This document shows positions 52,819 through 62,220 of a stretch of 64,000 bases of DNA, one piece after another. A program made the position numbers and the translations under genes. Below the pieces are notes generated by a model. It was not told the DNA's origin and searched no databases. It saw nothing but the letters and a program-made list of their open reading frames with translations. Where the stretch lies: the NCBI GenBank assembly GCA_018828125.1, contig JAHJWB010000015.1, forward strand, positions 62,001 through 126,000, given 5' to 3'. The DNA is from Gammaproteobacteria bacterium (GTDB lineage Bacteria > Pseudomonadota > Gammaproteobacteria > Burkholderiales > Burkholderiaceae_C). Numbering within the stretch: position 1 is the first letter of the stretch; every line of letters starts with the position of its first letter.

Positions 52819-55185
52819 CTAGCCTTCGTCCTCGGGTGCTCTGCTTTTGGTAGCAGTTTGCGCTTGCGCCGCCTGCGCTGCAACCTGTTTTTGCTTTGAA
52901 ATCTCGCGCAGCATCTGGTCGCGGCCACTGGTGTACTGCACAGGCCACTCCGTGTGCGCTGCCGCCACGGGGCTCAGCTGCGCGGCGGCGTGCAGCGTCC
53001 AAGCCGGGTCGGCCAGATGCGGGCGCGCGATGGCGCACAGGTCGGCACGGCCGGCCGCGATGATGCTGTTGGCGTGGTCGGCCTCGGTGATCGCGCCTAC
53101 GGCCATGGTGGCAATGCCCACCTCGTTGCGGATGCGGTCGGCAAACGGCGTCTGGTACATGCGGCCATAGATGGGGCGCGATTCGCGCGTGGTCTGACCG
53201 GAGGACACGTCGATCAGGTCCGCCCCCGCTGCCTTGAATAACCGCGCAATGGCAATCGCATCGTCGGCGGTGTTGCCTTTGCCTTCCCGCAGCCAGTCGT
53301 GGGCGGATATGCGCACGCTCATCGGCTTGTCGGCGGGCCACACGGCGCGCATGGCCGTGAAGACCTCGAGCGGATAGCGGCAACGGTTGACCAGGCTGCC
53401 ACCGTATTCGTCGGTGCGCTGGTTGGTGGCGGGGCTCAAAAAGCTGGCCAGCAGGTAGCCGTGCGCGCAGTGCAGTTCCAGCCAGTCAAAGCCGCAGGCC
53501 ACGGCGCGCTGGGCGCTGTCCACAAAGGCGGCGGTCATGCGGTCCATGTCCGCGCGCGTCATGGCGGCGGGTGTCTGGTTCTGCTCGCCGTAGGCCATCG
53601 GGCTGGCGGCCATCAGGGGCCAGTTGCCGGTTTCGAGTGGCTCGTCTGTGCCCTCCCAGCCCACGCGCGTGGAACCTTTGGGGCCGCTGTGACCCAGTTG
53701 CAGACCGATTTTGGCGCTGCTGCTGCCGTGCACGAATTTCACGATGCGCGCAAAGGCGTCTTGCTGCGCATCGTTCCACAGTCCCGGGCAGCCGGGGGTG
53801 ATGCGGCCCTCTGGCGTGGGGCTGGTCATCTCCACCATCACCAGCGCTGCGCCGCCGAGGGCCCGGGCGCCCAGGTGCACGAGGTGAAAGTCTTGCGGCA
53901 CGCCCTCGACCGCGCTGTAGGTGGCCATGGGCGAGACAACGATGCGGTTTTTGAGCGTGAGGCCTTTGAGCGCAAAAGGCGTGAGCATGGGCGGAATGGC
54001 CGCCTTGCCGCCGGCCAGCCAAGCCTCGTAGCCCTCCAGCCACGCGGCATCGCGCAGCCGCAGGTTCTCGTGGCTGATGCGCTGGCTGCGCGTGAGCAGC
54101 GAATACGCAAACTGCTCGATGGGCATGCCAGCGTAGCGGCCCACGTTTTCAAACCACTCGGTGGAATTGCGCGCGGCATTCTGGATCTTGAGCACCTCGA
54201 CGCTGCGGCGCGCTTCGTAGTGCGTGAGCACCTCGTCGATGGGCAGGCCCGTGGCGAACTCGTTGGCGAGGTCTATAGCGTCTTCGAGAGCCAGCTTGGT
54301 GCCGCTGCCAATCGAAAAATGCGCCGTGTGCGCCGCATCGCCCATCAGCACGATGGGCACGGGCTTGCCTCCAATGGCTTCGCGGTGAACCCAGGTGTTG
54401 CAGATCACGCGCGGAAAGCGGATCCAGTTGGCTGAGCCTCGCAGGTGCGTGGCGTTGCTGATCAGCGCGTTGCCATCCAGGTACTTGCCAAACAGCTTCT
54501 CGCAGAACGCAATCGCCTCGGGCTGCTCCATCTGGTCCAAGCCGTGGGCCTTCCACACTTCCTCTGGCGTCTCGATGATGAAGGTGGAGGTGTCGGCGTC
54601 GAACTGGTAGGCGTGTGCCTGAAACCAGCCGTGCTCGGTCTGCTCGAAAGCAAACGTAAAAGCATCCAGTTTTTTGTGTGTGCCAAGCCAGACGAATCGG
54701 CATTGGCGCAGGTCGATGTCGGGCTGGTAGGTGCTGGCGTAGCGCGTGCGGATGCGGCTGTTGAGGCCGTCGCTCGCGATCACCAGGTCGGCGTCGTACT
54801 GCGCAGCGAGTGCCTGGTCATCGGCCACATCGGTCTCGAACACCAGCTCCACCCCGACCGCCAAGCAGCGGTCCTGCAGGATGTTGAGCAGCCGCTTGCG
54901 CCCGATGCCGCAAAAGCCATGGCCGCTGGAGCGCACGCTGCGGCCCTTGAAGAAAACCTCTATGTCGTCCCAGTGGTTGAACGCATCGCCGATGAGGGCT
55001 GCCGTGGGCGCATCGGCGGCACGCAGGTTCTCCAGCGTCTGGTCCGACAGCACCACGCCCCAGCCGAAGGTGTCGAACGGTCGGTTGCGCTCCACCACCG
55101 TCACGCGGTGGGCCGGGCTTTGCTGCTTCATGAGCAGTGCGAAGTACAGGCCTGCGGGCCCGCCGCCAATGCAGAGTATGTTCAT
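52819..55185 (-). CDS. 2-aminobenzoyl-CoA monooxygenase/reductase-like (salicylyl-CoA 5-hydroxylase/oxidoreductase) fusion enzyme
   Basis: 788 residues from ATG 55185 ([17 protein letters not shown]). The N-terminal half is a PHBH-type FAD monooxygenase: GGGPAG at 7-12, [17 protein letters not shown], and [15 protein letters not shown] at about 290. The C-terminal half (from about 400) is an Old Yellow Enzyme-type reductase: [57 protein letters not shown]. This two-domain design is that of the flavoenzyme that hydroxylates and reduces anthraniloyl-CoA without ring cleavage. Salicylyl-CoA is the alternative substrate. First gene of a six-gene leftward operon. Confidence 0.9.
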   Translation of the reverse strand: MNILCIGGGPAGLYFALLMKQQSPAHRVTVVERNRPFDTFGWGVVLSDQTLENLRAADAPTAALIGDAFNHWDDIEVFFKGRSVRSSGHGFCGIGRKRLLNILQDRCLAVGVELVFETDVADDQALAAQYDADLVIASDGLNSRIRTRYASTYQPDIDLRQCRFVWLGTHKKLDAFTFAFEQTEHGWFQAHAYQFDADTSTFIIETPEEVWKAHGLDQMEQPEAIAFCEKLFGKYLDGNALISNATHLRGSANWIRFPRVICNTWVHREAIGGKPVPIVLMGDAAHTAHFSIGSGTKLALEDAIDLANEFATGLPIDEVLTHYEARRSVEVLKIQNAARNSTEWFENVGRYAGMPIEQFAYSLLTRSQRISHENLRLRDAAWLEGYEAWLAGGKAAIPPMLTPFALKGLTLKNRIVVSPMATYSAVEGVPQDFHLVHLGARALGGAALVMVEMTSPTPEGRITPGCPGLWNDAQQDAFARIVKFVHGSSSAKIGLQLGHSGPKGSTRVGWEGTDEPLETGNWPLMAASPMAYGEQNQTPAAMTRADMDRMTAAFVDSAQRAVACGFDWLELHCAHGYLLASFLSPATNQRTDEYGGSLVNRCRYPLEVFTAMRAVWPADKPMSVRISAHDWLREGKGNTADDAIAIARLFKAAGADLIDVSSGQTTRESRPIYGRMYQTPFADRIRNEVGIATMAVGAITEADHANSIIAAGRADLCAIARPHLADPAWTLHAAAQLSPVAAAHTEWPVQYTSGRDQMLREISKQKQVAAQAAQAQTATKSRAPEDEG

Positions 55186-55194
55186 ATGAAAATA

Positions 55195-55208
55195 GTTTAG
55201 GCTTAAAC
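55195..55208. promoter_or_regulatory. Candidate MarR operator in the monooxygenase/CFA divergent region
   Basis: GTTTAGGCTTAAAC, arms GTTTA/TAAAC around GGCT, ten bases upstream of the monooxygenase ATG. Its position over the leader fits repression by the MarR protein encoded in the operon. Confidence 0.5.
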
Positions 55209-55286
55209 AAAATGCTGTCAATGGGGCGTTCCCGGAAAATCCGCTGCCCGTCAGGGGTGTTGACGCAGTGCAGCAAACTTTTCAAG

Positions 55287-56915
55287 ATGCTGGGGATGAA
55301 GCACTTGCTGCATACCCTGGAGGGGCGGCTGGCTGCGTTGCCAGTGCCCATGGCCGTTCAGCTGCCGGCGGGCCAGCAACTGGGCGCGCGCGACCCTGCG
55401 GTGACGTTGCGCTTTCGGGACCGCATGGCACTGGTGGCACTGGCCACGGGCGAGATCGGCAATGTGGGAGCAGCCATCGTCGAGGGGCGCGTAGCCATCG
55501 AAGGGCGCATGCGCGACCTGATGGCGGCTGCAGCGGGCTTGCTCACGCGTGACCCGGCCCGGGGCCAACCCCTGGGCGGTTGGCGGCGCATGCTGGCCCG
55601 GGCGCGCTCCATGGCTGCACACACGCTGGCGCACGATGCACGCCATGTGCAGTTTCACTACGACCTGTCTGATGAGTTCTACGCACTGTGGCTGGACCCG
55701 CGCCGCGTCTATTCATGCGCCTATTACCGATTGCCGGACCTGACGCTGGCCCAGGCGCAGGAGGCCAAGCTCGACCACATCTGCCGCAAGCTGATGCTTC
55801 AGCCCGGCGATCGCTTTCTTGACATTGGCGCGGGCTGGGGCGGCCTGCTGCTGTGGGCGGCGGAGCACTACGGCGTGGATGCCACGGGCATTACCTTGTC
55901 GCACCACCAGCATGCGCATGTGCAGCAACTCATTGAGGCGCGTGGGTTGCACGGGCGCGTTCGCGTGCAGCGGGTGGACTACCGCGAGCTGCAGGTGGAG
56001 CAGCCCTTCGACAAGATCGCCTCGATCGGCATGTTCGAGCACGTAGGCCGTGCGCAGATGGGCCGCTATTTCGACACCGTCGCCCGCCTCTTGCGGCCTG
56101 GCGGGCTGGTGCTGAACCATGGCATCACGGCTGGCGGGGTAGACAACACGCAGCTCGGCGCAGGCATGGGCGATTTCATCGAGCAGTACATCTTTCCGGG
56201 CGGCGAACTGCTGCATGTGAGCGACGTGCTGCACGACATGGCGCGCGCCGGTCTCGAAATGGTGGACACCGAAAACCTGCGGCCCCACTACGCGCGCACG
56301 CTGTGGGCGTGGTCCGACAGCCTGGAGGCCCAGTTGCCCGCAGCACGCGAAGCGCTTGCCGCACAGGGTGGGTCGGGGCATGGCGATAAGGTCATGCGTG
56401 CGTACCGCTTGTACCGTGCGGGCAGCGCGCTGGGGTTCGAACAAGGGTGGATGGCGCTGCACCAAATGCTGGCCATCAAGCCCGACGGTGATACGACCAA
56501 AGGCCCGCTCAACGGCGCACAATCACCCTATCCATTCACGCGGGACTACGTCTACGCGGACAACCGTCCATCCGCTCATTCAAAAGGCTCCTTACCCATG
56601 CTCTACAAGTTCAAATCCCGTGCTGCCGCCGACCTGATCATGCTGGAACCGCAAGGCCGCCAGATCGTGACACTGATCGGCAAAACCCCAGGCTCCCATG
56701 GCATCGTGACAGCCGCCCAGATTCCGGCCGCTATCGCTGCGCTGGAAGCAGCCGTGGCTGCCGATGAAGCGCAACCCCCGGTGGAAGACAACGCTGAAGA
56801 GGCCACCACCGACGACCGCCAAGACACCGTGCGGCTGCGTCAGCGGGCAGCGCCCTTTATCGACATGCTCAAGCGCAGTGCGGCCGAGAATGTGGACGTG
56901 GTGTGGGGGGTGTAG
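55287..56915 (+). CDS. Cyclopropane-fatty-acyl-phospholipid synthase-like methyltransferase fused to DUF1840
   Basis: About 542 residues from ATG 55287 (MLGMKHLLHTLEGRL), or 539 from ATG 55296. Residues 1 to about 435 are a CFA-synthase-like SAM methyltransferase: FHYDLSDEFYALWLDPRRVY, YSCAYYR, FLDIGAGWGGLLLWAAEHYG (SAM loop), IASIGMFEHVG. It should modify unsaturated acyl chains of phospholipids. Without any stop the frame passes through TRDYVYADNRPSAHSKG into MLYKFKSRAAADLIMLEPQG, the start of a DUF1840 protein normally encoded alone (105 residues, ATG 56598). The fusion may be real, or the two genes may be translated separately. Confidence 0.82.
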   Translation: MLGMKHLLHTLEGRLAALPVPMAVQLPAGQQLGARDPAVTLRFRDRMALVALATGEIGNVGAAIVEGRVAIEGRMRDLMAAAAGLLTRDPARGQPLGGWRRMLARARSMAAHTLAHDARHVQFHYDLSDEFYALWLDPRRVYSCAYYRLPDLTLAQAQEAKLDHICRKLMLQPGDRFLDIGAGWGGLLLWAAEHYGVDATGITLSHHQHAHVQQLIEARGLHGRVRVQRVDYRELQVEQPFDKIASIGMFEHVGRAQMGRYFDTVARLLRPGGLVLNHGITAGGVDNTQLGAGMGDFIEQYIFPGGELLHVSDVLHDMARAGLEMVDTENLRPHYARTLWAWSDSLEAQLPAAREALAAQGGSGHGDKVMRAYRLYRAGSALGFEQGWMALHQMLAIKPDGDTTKGPLNGAQSPYPFTRDYVYADNRPSAHSKGSLPMLYKFKSRAAADLIMLEPQGRQIVTLIGKTPGSHGIVTAAQIPAAIAALEAAVAADEAQPPVEDNAEEATTDDRQDTVRLRQRAAPFIDMLKRSAAENVDVVWGV

Positions 56916-56997
56916 CAGGCGCTTGAGGTCACGCCCGCAAACGGTCGCGGGTAGCGGGCGCGTTCACTTCTGCAAGGGCTGATCTTCCCTGGCAGTA

Positions 56998-58023
56998 TCA
57001 GTCCACCTTCGCACCAGACGCCTTGACTACCCCCGCCCACTTTTTGTGCTCGGCGTCAATGTGCTTGGCAAACTCCGTTGGCGTGTTGCCGCCGGGGATG
57101 GCACCCTGTGCCATCAACCGCTCCTTCATTGCGGGCGACGCCAGTGACTTGGCGACTTCTTGCTGGATGCGGTTCACGATCTCGGGCGGCGTGCCTGCAG
57201 GGGCCAGCAGACCGAACCATGAGCTCGCTTCGTAGCCCTTGAGCGTGGGACCACCGGCCTGCTCCACCGTGGGCACATCGGGCAGCGCGCTGGAGCGCGC
57301 CGAACTCGTCACCGCCAGCGCGGTGAGCTTGCCTCCCTTGATCTGCGCCATGGAAGAAGGCAGGTTGTCGAACATCACGTCGGCATTGCCCGCCACCATG
57401 TCCATGAGTGCGGGGCCCGAGCCGCGGTACGGCAGGTGCAGCATGTAGGTGCCGGTCATGCTTTTGAAAAGTTCGCCTGCGAGGTGAATCGACGTGCCGT
57501 TGCCACTGGACGCCATGTTCATCTTGCCCGGATTGGCCTTGGCGACGCGGATGAAGTCCTGCACGTTCTTCACGCCCATCTGTTTGGCCTTGTCGGCATT
57601 CATCACCATCACATTTGGCACGGCAGCCACAAGCGTGATGGGCATGAAGTCTTTGATCGGATCGAAGGGCAGCTTGGCGTACAGCGCGCGGTTGATGCCA
57701 TGCGTGCCCACGGTGCCCATCAGCAGCGTGTACCCGTCACCGGGCGATTTGGCCACGATGTCAGCGCCCACATTGCCCCCCGCGCCTGCGCGGTTGTCCA
57801 CAATGAACTGCTGACCGAAAGCGGCGCTCAGGTCCGGCACCAAGGCGCGCGCCAGGATGTCGGTGGTGCCGCCGGGGGCAAACGGCACCACGATGCGCAC
57901 GGGCTTGTTGGGCCACCCGGCCTGGGCGTGTGCGGTGGTGGTGGCCAGTGCAGTGACGGAGCCGAGCGCCAGGGCGATGAGGGCAGAGATGGTGGAGCGG
58001 CGGTGTTGTGCGAGCCGGTTCAT
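56998..58023 (-). CDS. Bug-family tripartite tricarboxylate transporter binding protein
   Basis: 341 residues: signal peptide to about residue 34 ([20 protein letters not shown]), then [39 protein letters not shown] and [20 protein letters not shown], the Bug family marks. It binds a small carboxylate in the periplasm. No membrane subunits adjoin. It is convergent with the CFA-synthase gene and divergent from the M23 peptidase gene. The ligand is unknown. Confidence 0.92.
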   Translation of the reverse strand: MNRLAQHRRSTISALIALALGSVTALATTTAHAQAGWPNKPVRIVVPFAPGGTTDILARALVPDLSAAFGQQFIVDNRAGAGGNVGADIVAKSPGDGYTLLMGTVGTHGINRALYAKLPFDPIKDFMPITLVAAVPNVMVMNADKAKQMGVKNVQDFIRVAKANPGKMNMASSGNGTSIHLAGELFKSMTGTYMLHLPYRGSGPALMDMVAGNADVMFDNLPSSMAQIKGGKLTALAVTSSARSSALPDVPTVEQAGGPTLKGYEASSWFGLLAPAGTPPEIVNRIQQEVAKSLASPAMKERLMAQGAIPGGNTPTEFAKHIDAEHKKWAGVVKASGAKVD

Positions 58024-58251
58024 GGAAAGCCTTTCATATGTGTGCTCATCTTTTTACGCGCCACGCCCGGATCCGTGCAGATGGATAACCCGCATCGCGG
58101 CCCGCAGGCCGCCCCAGGTTGACCTGTATCAGCGGTTACACCCGCGTCAGACTGTTATGCAACGGGTAGGATCCGGCTGCCCCTCGACTCCTATGATTTG
58201 CGCCGCCAGCGGCCGATAGAGGCCGCTGCGAATCATGGAGGGATTTCATCA

Positions 58252-58812
58252 ATGAGTTTTCTGGCGTGGCCCTTAGAGACCAATCGCATTCGACGCGATG
58301 TGACGAACAACACCTTTGGAACCGTCCGTCGAAATGCCGACGGTACGAAGCGCGCCCACCAAGGGTGGGATTTGGTGGCGACTCCGCTCACGGCTTGTTA
58401 TGCGATTGCAGAGGGGGTAATTCGCAAAAGTGAGAACCACGATGCCAAGGGGCATGGCAAATTGGTGGTCCTAGAGTTTCTATTTCAAGGGCGAACTCTT
58501 TTTGCTTTGTATTCGCACCTCACCATCGTTTCGGTAGCGCGAGCAACCAAGGTTAAACAAGGGGAGGCCATTGCTTATACGGGGACGTCGGGCAATGCGA
58601 ATGGCATGAACGGTAAGGACCAGCACTTGCATTTTGAGATTCGCGACGAGCTGGAGGCCGGAAGGGGGCTTGGCGGACGCGTAGACCCTAAAACTTTCTA
58701 CGGAAGAGCGCCCCGCGAATACATAGTCGTCGAATCCCATGGGCAAAAGCGGTTGTTAAACCCAAGCGGAACCGGGCTCAAAATCAACGCGGGGGATATG
58801 CGGCGATGGTGA
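58252..58812 (+). CDS. M23-family metallopeptidase without signal peptide (putative cell-wall hydrolase)
   Basis: 186 residues from ATG 58252 with GGAGGGAT upstream. All zinc and catalytic positions of LytM/M23 endopeptidases are present: H36 and D40 in AHQGWDLVA, H89 in YSHL, and H125 and H127 in QHLHFEI. The fold fills nearly the whole protein and there is no signal peptide or membrane anchor, unlike housekeeping M23 enzymes. Base composition drops here: two lines I counted (58441-58560) are about 47-48% GC. The next gene, a lipoprotein, overlaps its end. This layout fits a delivered peptidoglycan-cleaving effector with its immunity protein. Confidence 0.85.
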   Translation: MSFLAWPLETNRIRRDVTNNTFGTVRRNADGTKRAHQGWDLVATPLTACYAIAEGVIRKSENHDAKGHGKLVVLEFLFQGRTLFALYSHLTIVSVARATKVKQGEAIAYTGTSGNANGMNGKDQHLHFEIRDELEAGRGLGGRVDPKTFYGRAPREYIVVESHGQKRLLNPSGTGLKINAGDMRRW

Positions 58813-59423
58813 GCATCAGGAAAGATATGCCTTGGGTGTTTCTTTGTCTGGCGTTGTCCGCTTGTAGGCCTTCAGGCGGAAATGAGGCCGAAACCTCTGA
58901 TGTAGCTTCCCGCCTGATCGGCCATGAGTACGCAGTGGTCCCGCTCAGTGACAGTGTTGTCGAAGGGCTTTTGTGCAAGTTCGCTTCCAGTGATGGCGTG
59001 TGGCACGCAGGCATCGAGAAAACCGGTTGGACCCGAGGCGTCGTGCTGTGCTGTGACAGCGAGCCATACCTTTTCCTGGCAAAGAATATTGGAGTGACGC
59101 GGTTTGCAATCTCAGGAGGGAATCCGCCTCAGCCTTACCCACGCAACAAGATTTTGGCGGTCCAGAAGCTTCCCAAAGTTTCAAACTTCAACGCCGGCAC
59201 AGACGGCGTGCAACTTGCGGAGTTCGTGGATTCTTTTGCAGGACAGTGTGATCTCGATGGGCGCGGTGGGACCAGCTTTGCAGCGTTGGTGCGCTGGAAT
59301 GGTGAGGCTATTGTGCAAGGGCCACCAGGTGTGGAAGCTGTCTGGGGATTTGATGTGGAGGCCGCCCGTGTGGTCCCGCTGGATCCTCAGCGGCTCGCTT
59401 GCGAACCACTGTTGATGGAGTGA
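58806..59423 (+). CDS. Uncharacterised lipoprotein paired with the M23 peptidase (candidate immunity protein)
   Basis: 205 residues from ATG 58806, which overlaps the M23 stop by 7 bases. The signal peptide VFLCLALSAC ends in a lipobox with lipidated C20, so the protein should sit in the periplasm on a membrane. The mature part (SRLIGHEYAVVPLSDSVVEG, later GLLCKFASSDGVW and GRGGTSFAALVRWNGE) matches no family I recognise. Five or so cysteines in the mature protein could form disulfides. Overlap with a wall-peptidase gene and shared low GC suggest co-inheritance and a protective role. This is inference only. Confidence 0.7.
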   Translation: MVSIRKDMPWVFLCLALSACRPSGGNEAETSDVASRLIGHEYAVVPLSDSVVEGLLCKFASSDGVWHAGIEKTGWTRGVVLCCDSEPYLFLAKNIGVTRFAISGGNPPQPYPRNKILAVQKLPKVSNFNAGTDGVQLAEFVDSFAGQCDLDGRGGTSFAALVRWNGEAIVQGPPGVEAVWGFDVEAARVVPLDPQRLACEPLLME

Positions 59424-59510
59424 ACGCTGATCCGTTTCTGGTCGAAAAGACAGCCAGTAGTCTGGTGTTCAAACAGCCGTCGCCATGTGAGGCGAAACGG
59501 ATGTTGCAGT

Positions 59511-59549
59511 AAAAAGGCCGTCCACCTTTCGGTTGGACGGCCATTTTTT
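59511..59549. terminator. Bidirectional rho-independent terminator
   Basis: AAAAA, then GGCCGTCCA (59516-59524) pairing with TGGACGGCC (59534-59542), then ATTTTTT. It lies 90 bases after the lipoprotein gene and serves the convergent Bug gene as well. Confidence 0.92.
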
Positions 59550-59591
59550 CTTGCGGGTTTCGGCGGGTGTTGCCAGCCTTTCTCAGGGCAA

Positions 59592-60578
59592 TCAGTCAGC
59601 AAACGTCCCAGCTGCCTTGATCACAGCACCCCACTTTTCGATCTCGGCGGCCACAAACTTCTTGTGTTCGGCGGGTTCGATGCGCTTGTCGGTGATCACC
59701 ACGGCGCCGAGGCCCTCTTGTTTCTTGATGAAGTCGGCGTCTTTCAGGGCAACCTTCAGCGCGTCGTTGATCTTGGTGACCACAGCGGCGGGCGTCCCCT
59801 TGGGGGCGTACAGGCCGTGCCAGATGCTGACGTTGAAGTCTTTCAGACCTGACTCTGCCAAGGTGGGCAGATCCTTCAGCGCGGGGGTGGTCAGGCGCTG
59901 GCTGGTGGTCACGGCGTAGGCCTTGACCTTCTTGCCTTCGATCTGCGGCGTGGTGTTGGTGGTCTGGTCGCACAGCAGGTCGATCTGGCCGCCGATCAGG
60001 TCGGTGATGGCAGGGGCCGTGCCCTTGTACGGAACCGTGGTCATTTCAACCTTCATGGCGTCTTGGAACATCAGGCCGCACAGGTGCGATGCAGCTCCCA
60101 GGCCCGCATTGCCCAGGTTGATCTTGCCCTTGTTCTGGCCAATCCAGGTGGTCAGCTCTTTCATGTTGTTCGCAGGCATCGTGGGGCGCGCGATCAGCGT
60201 CATGGGCACATCGTTGACCATGCCCAGGTATTCAAAGTCGTTGGGCACGCTGAACGACAGCTTGCGATACAGCGCAGGCATGGTGGACATGCCGATGTGG
60301 TTGAGCAGCAGGGTGTAGCCGTCGGGTGTTGCGCGCGCCACGCGGGCGGCGCCGATGGAGCTGCCCGCGCCCGCGGTGTTGTCCACCACCACGCTCACAC
60401 CCAGGGGCTTGCGCAGCGCTTCGGCCAGGTCGCGGGCGACGCGGTCGGTGGGGCCGCCTGCAGCAAAGGGCACCACGATGGTGACAGTCTTGTCCTTGGC
60501 TGGAAATTCCTGCGCGCTGGCGCCGAATGCGGTGGCTGCAGCAGCAGCGATCAGTGCGAGTTTCAGCATTTTTTTCAT
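59592..60578 (-). CDS. Bug-family tripartite tricarboxylate transporter binding protein
   Basis: 328 residues from ATG 60578 (MKKMLKLALIAAAAATAFGA), signal peptide to about residue 22. KTVTIVVPFAAGGPTDRVAR, VVDNTAGAGSSIGAARVA and INLGNAGLGAASHLCGLMF are the family blocks. It is a periplasmic carboxylate-binding protein with no adjacent membrane subunits, the third orphan Bug gene in the window. GGAGCACCC lies upstream of the start. Ligand unknown. Confidence 0.92.
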   Translation of the reverse strand: MKKMLKLALIAAAAATAFGASAQEFPAKDKTVTIVVPFAAGGPTDRVARDLAEALRKPLGVSVVVDNTAGAGSSIGAARVARATPDGYTLLLNHIGMSTMPALYRKLSFSVPNDFEYLGMVNDVPMTLIARPTMPANNMKELTTWIGQNKGKINLGNAGLGAASHLCGLMFQDAMKVEMTTVPYKGTAPAITDLIGGQIDLLCDQTTNTTPQIEGKKVKAYAVTTSQRLTTPALKDLPTLAESGLKDFNVSIWHGLYAPKGTPAAVVTKINDALKVALKDADFIKKQEGLGAVVITDKRIEPAEHKKFVAAEIEKWGAVIKAAGTFAD

Positions 60579-60943
60579 GGGTGCTCCTGTGAGTGACGGG
60601 CCATGATAGCGAGGGGTGTTTGCAGCGACATTGCGGATATTACGTAGCACATGTGGAGCAGGGTTTTTAAGAAAAAATGGCCTGTAGCGCCTGTAAATAA
60701 AGAGCTTGCAGCTATAAATAGATGAGCAATGCTAGGGTAAACACTGCGCCATCAGGGCCGGTTTCCTGCGCTTCGCTGCGAAAGTTTTTTGCGCTCTCGC
60801 AAGGGGCTTTCTGGGCCTGCCGCGCCGCTTGCAGCAGGCACGCGACATCCCTGCCCCGGTGTGGGGTTTATGCAAGGCGCTCGTAAGCCAACCAGCGTTG
60901 AACAGCAGGCGCCGCGATACTGCGCCGCTTTGGGCCTTTTTAT
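60579..60943. other. Intergenic stretch of 365 bases
   Basis: Between two leftward genes. It holds repeat A copy 8 (60671-60724). A minus-strand frame through 60732-60940 gives a Lys/Arg-rich translation (RRGRPRKPLARAQKTFAAKR) but is only the tail of an overlapping non-gene frame and has no supported start. I see no terminator with a T-run after the ligase gene. Confidence 0.55.
60671..60724 (+). repeat. Dispersed palindromic repeat, family A copy 8 (degenerate)
   Basis: AAAAAATGGCCTGTAGCGCC, TGTAAATAAAGAGCTTGCAG, CTATAAATAG. The flanks match the family but the right arm of the palindrome has decayed. It is the most diverged copy, upstream of the Bug gene start. Confidence 0.7.
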
Positions 60944-62191
60944 TCAGCGGTAGCTGCGCGCGTCTTCGATGACTTTGCCGTCGTTTGGCAGGCTGCCAGG
61001 CGGCACCATCTGCACGTCGCCGCGCAGCTTGGTCACCTCGCGTATCGCGTCCGAGAGCTGGCGTGCCAGGCCTTCGGCGGTCTCCACGGTTTCCACCTGC
61101 AGCACCATCTGGTCGTTGGCCATTTCGCCGCTGACTACCAGGCGCGCACGCAATACCTGCGGAAAGCGTCTGGCGATGGCCGCAATCTGGCCCGGGTGTA
61201 CAAACATGCCGCGGACCTTGGTGGTCTGATCGGCCCGGCCCATCCAGCCCTTGATGCGGGTGTTGGTGCGGCCCGTGGGGCAGGGGCCCGGCAGCACGGC
61301 CGACAGATCGCCCGTGCCAAAGCGGATCAGCGGATAGTCGGGGTTGAGTGTGGTCACCACCAGTTCGCCTACTTCGCCCTCGGGCACCGGGTCGCCTGTG
61401 CCGGGGCGCACGATCTCGACGATCACGCCTTCGTCCAGCACCAGGCCCTCGCGCGCCGAGGTTTCGTAGGCGATCAGACCCAGGTCGGCCGTGGCGTAGC
61501 ACTGATAGCCGGCGATGCCGCGCTCGGCAAACCAGTCGCGCAGCGACGGGGGAAAAGCTTCACCCGAGACGAGCGCCTTGGTCACGGTGGGCAGGGCAAC
61601 GCCCATTTCAGCCGCCTTCTCGACAATGATCTTGAGGAAACTGGGCGTGCCGATATAGCCAGCGGGGCGCAACTCGGCCATGGCCTGAACCTGCTGTTCA
61701 GTCTGCCCCGTGCCACCCGGAAACACCGTGCATCCAAGCGCATGCGCCCCGGTTTCCATCATCGAGCCCGCGGGCACGAAGTGGTAGCTGAAGCTGTTGT
61801 GGATCAACTCACCGGGCCGAAAACCCGCAGAGTAGATGGCCCGCGCCATGCGCCAGTAGTCGCGCCGCGTGCCTTCGGGTTCGTAGATGGTGCCGGGGCT
61901 GGCAAACACGCGGCTCATGCCAGGGCCAAAGCCCAACGCACTGAAGCCCCCGAACACATTGGCTGCTCGCCCGGCCTGCTGGCGCTCCAGCAACTCGTAC
62001 TTGCGGGTGACGGGCAATTTCGCCAGCGCTGCGCGGGTTGTGACCGCAGCGGCATCCACCCCCGCCAGGATTCCCGCAAAGGCGGGCGACGCCGCCTGGG
62101 CGTGGGCCACCTGAGTGGGCAAAGCGGCAAGCAGCGCGGCCTCGCGCACTGCCGGGTCGCGGGCTTCCAGGGCGTCGTAAAACATGCTCAT
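60944..62191 (-). CDS. Phenylacetate-CoA ligase-family adenylate-forming enzyme (PaaK-like)
   Basis: 415 residues. PaaK-type blocks: VFASPGTIYEPEGTRRDYW (a variant of the usual S/T-G-T-T-G loop), NSFSYHFVPAGSMME, GYIGTPSFLKII, LVSGEAFPPSLRDWF, YATADLGLIAYE and RIKGWMGRADQTTKVRGMFV near the hinge. It should activate an aryl or acyl acid to its CoA ester in the cytosol. It lies 224 bases downstream of livF on the same strand, a frequent arrangement in which an aromatic acid is imported by a Liv-type transporter and then activated. The substrate is not evident. Confidence 0.85.
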   Translation of the reverse strand: MSMFYDALEARDPAVREAALLAALPTQVAHAQAASPAFAGILAGVDAAAVTTRAALAKLPVTRKYELLERQQAGRAANVFGGFSALGFGPGMSRVFASPGTIYEPEGTRRDYWRMARAIYSAGFRPGELIHNSFSYHFVPAGSMMETGAHALGCTVFPGGTGQTEQQVQAMAELRPAGYIGTPSFLKIIVEKAAEMGVALPTVTKALVSGEAFPPSLRDWFAERGIAGYQCYATADLGLIAYETSAREGLVLDEGVIVEIVRPGTGDPVPEGEVGELVVTTLNPDYPLIRFGTGDLSAVLPGPCPTGRTNTRIKGWMGRADQTTKVRGMFVHPGQIAAIARRFPQVLRARLVVSGEMANDQMVLQVETVETAEGLARQLSDAIREVTKLRGDVQMVPPGSLPNDGKVIEDARSYR

Positions 62192-62220
62192 GCCATGGGT
62201 TCCTATGCGTGTTTCTAGTT

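Noticed and set aside
53299-54435. A 378-codon plus-strand frame
   Set aside because: Antisense to the monooxygenase/reductase fusion gene, whose FAD and Old Yellow Enzyme motifs are unambiguous.
60732-60943. A small basic protein on the minus strand (RRGRPRKPLARAQ region)
   Set aside because: It is the tail of an out-of-frame reading of the PaaK-like gene. No start codon with a ribosome-binding site supports an independent gene.
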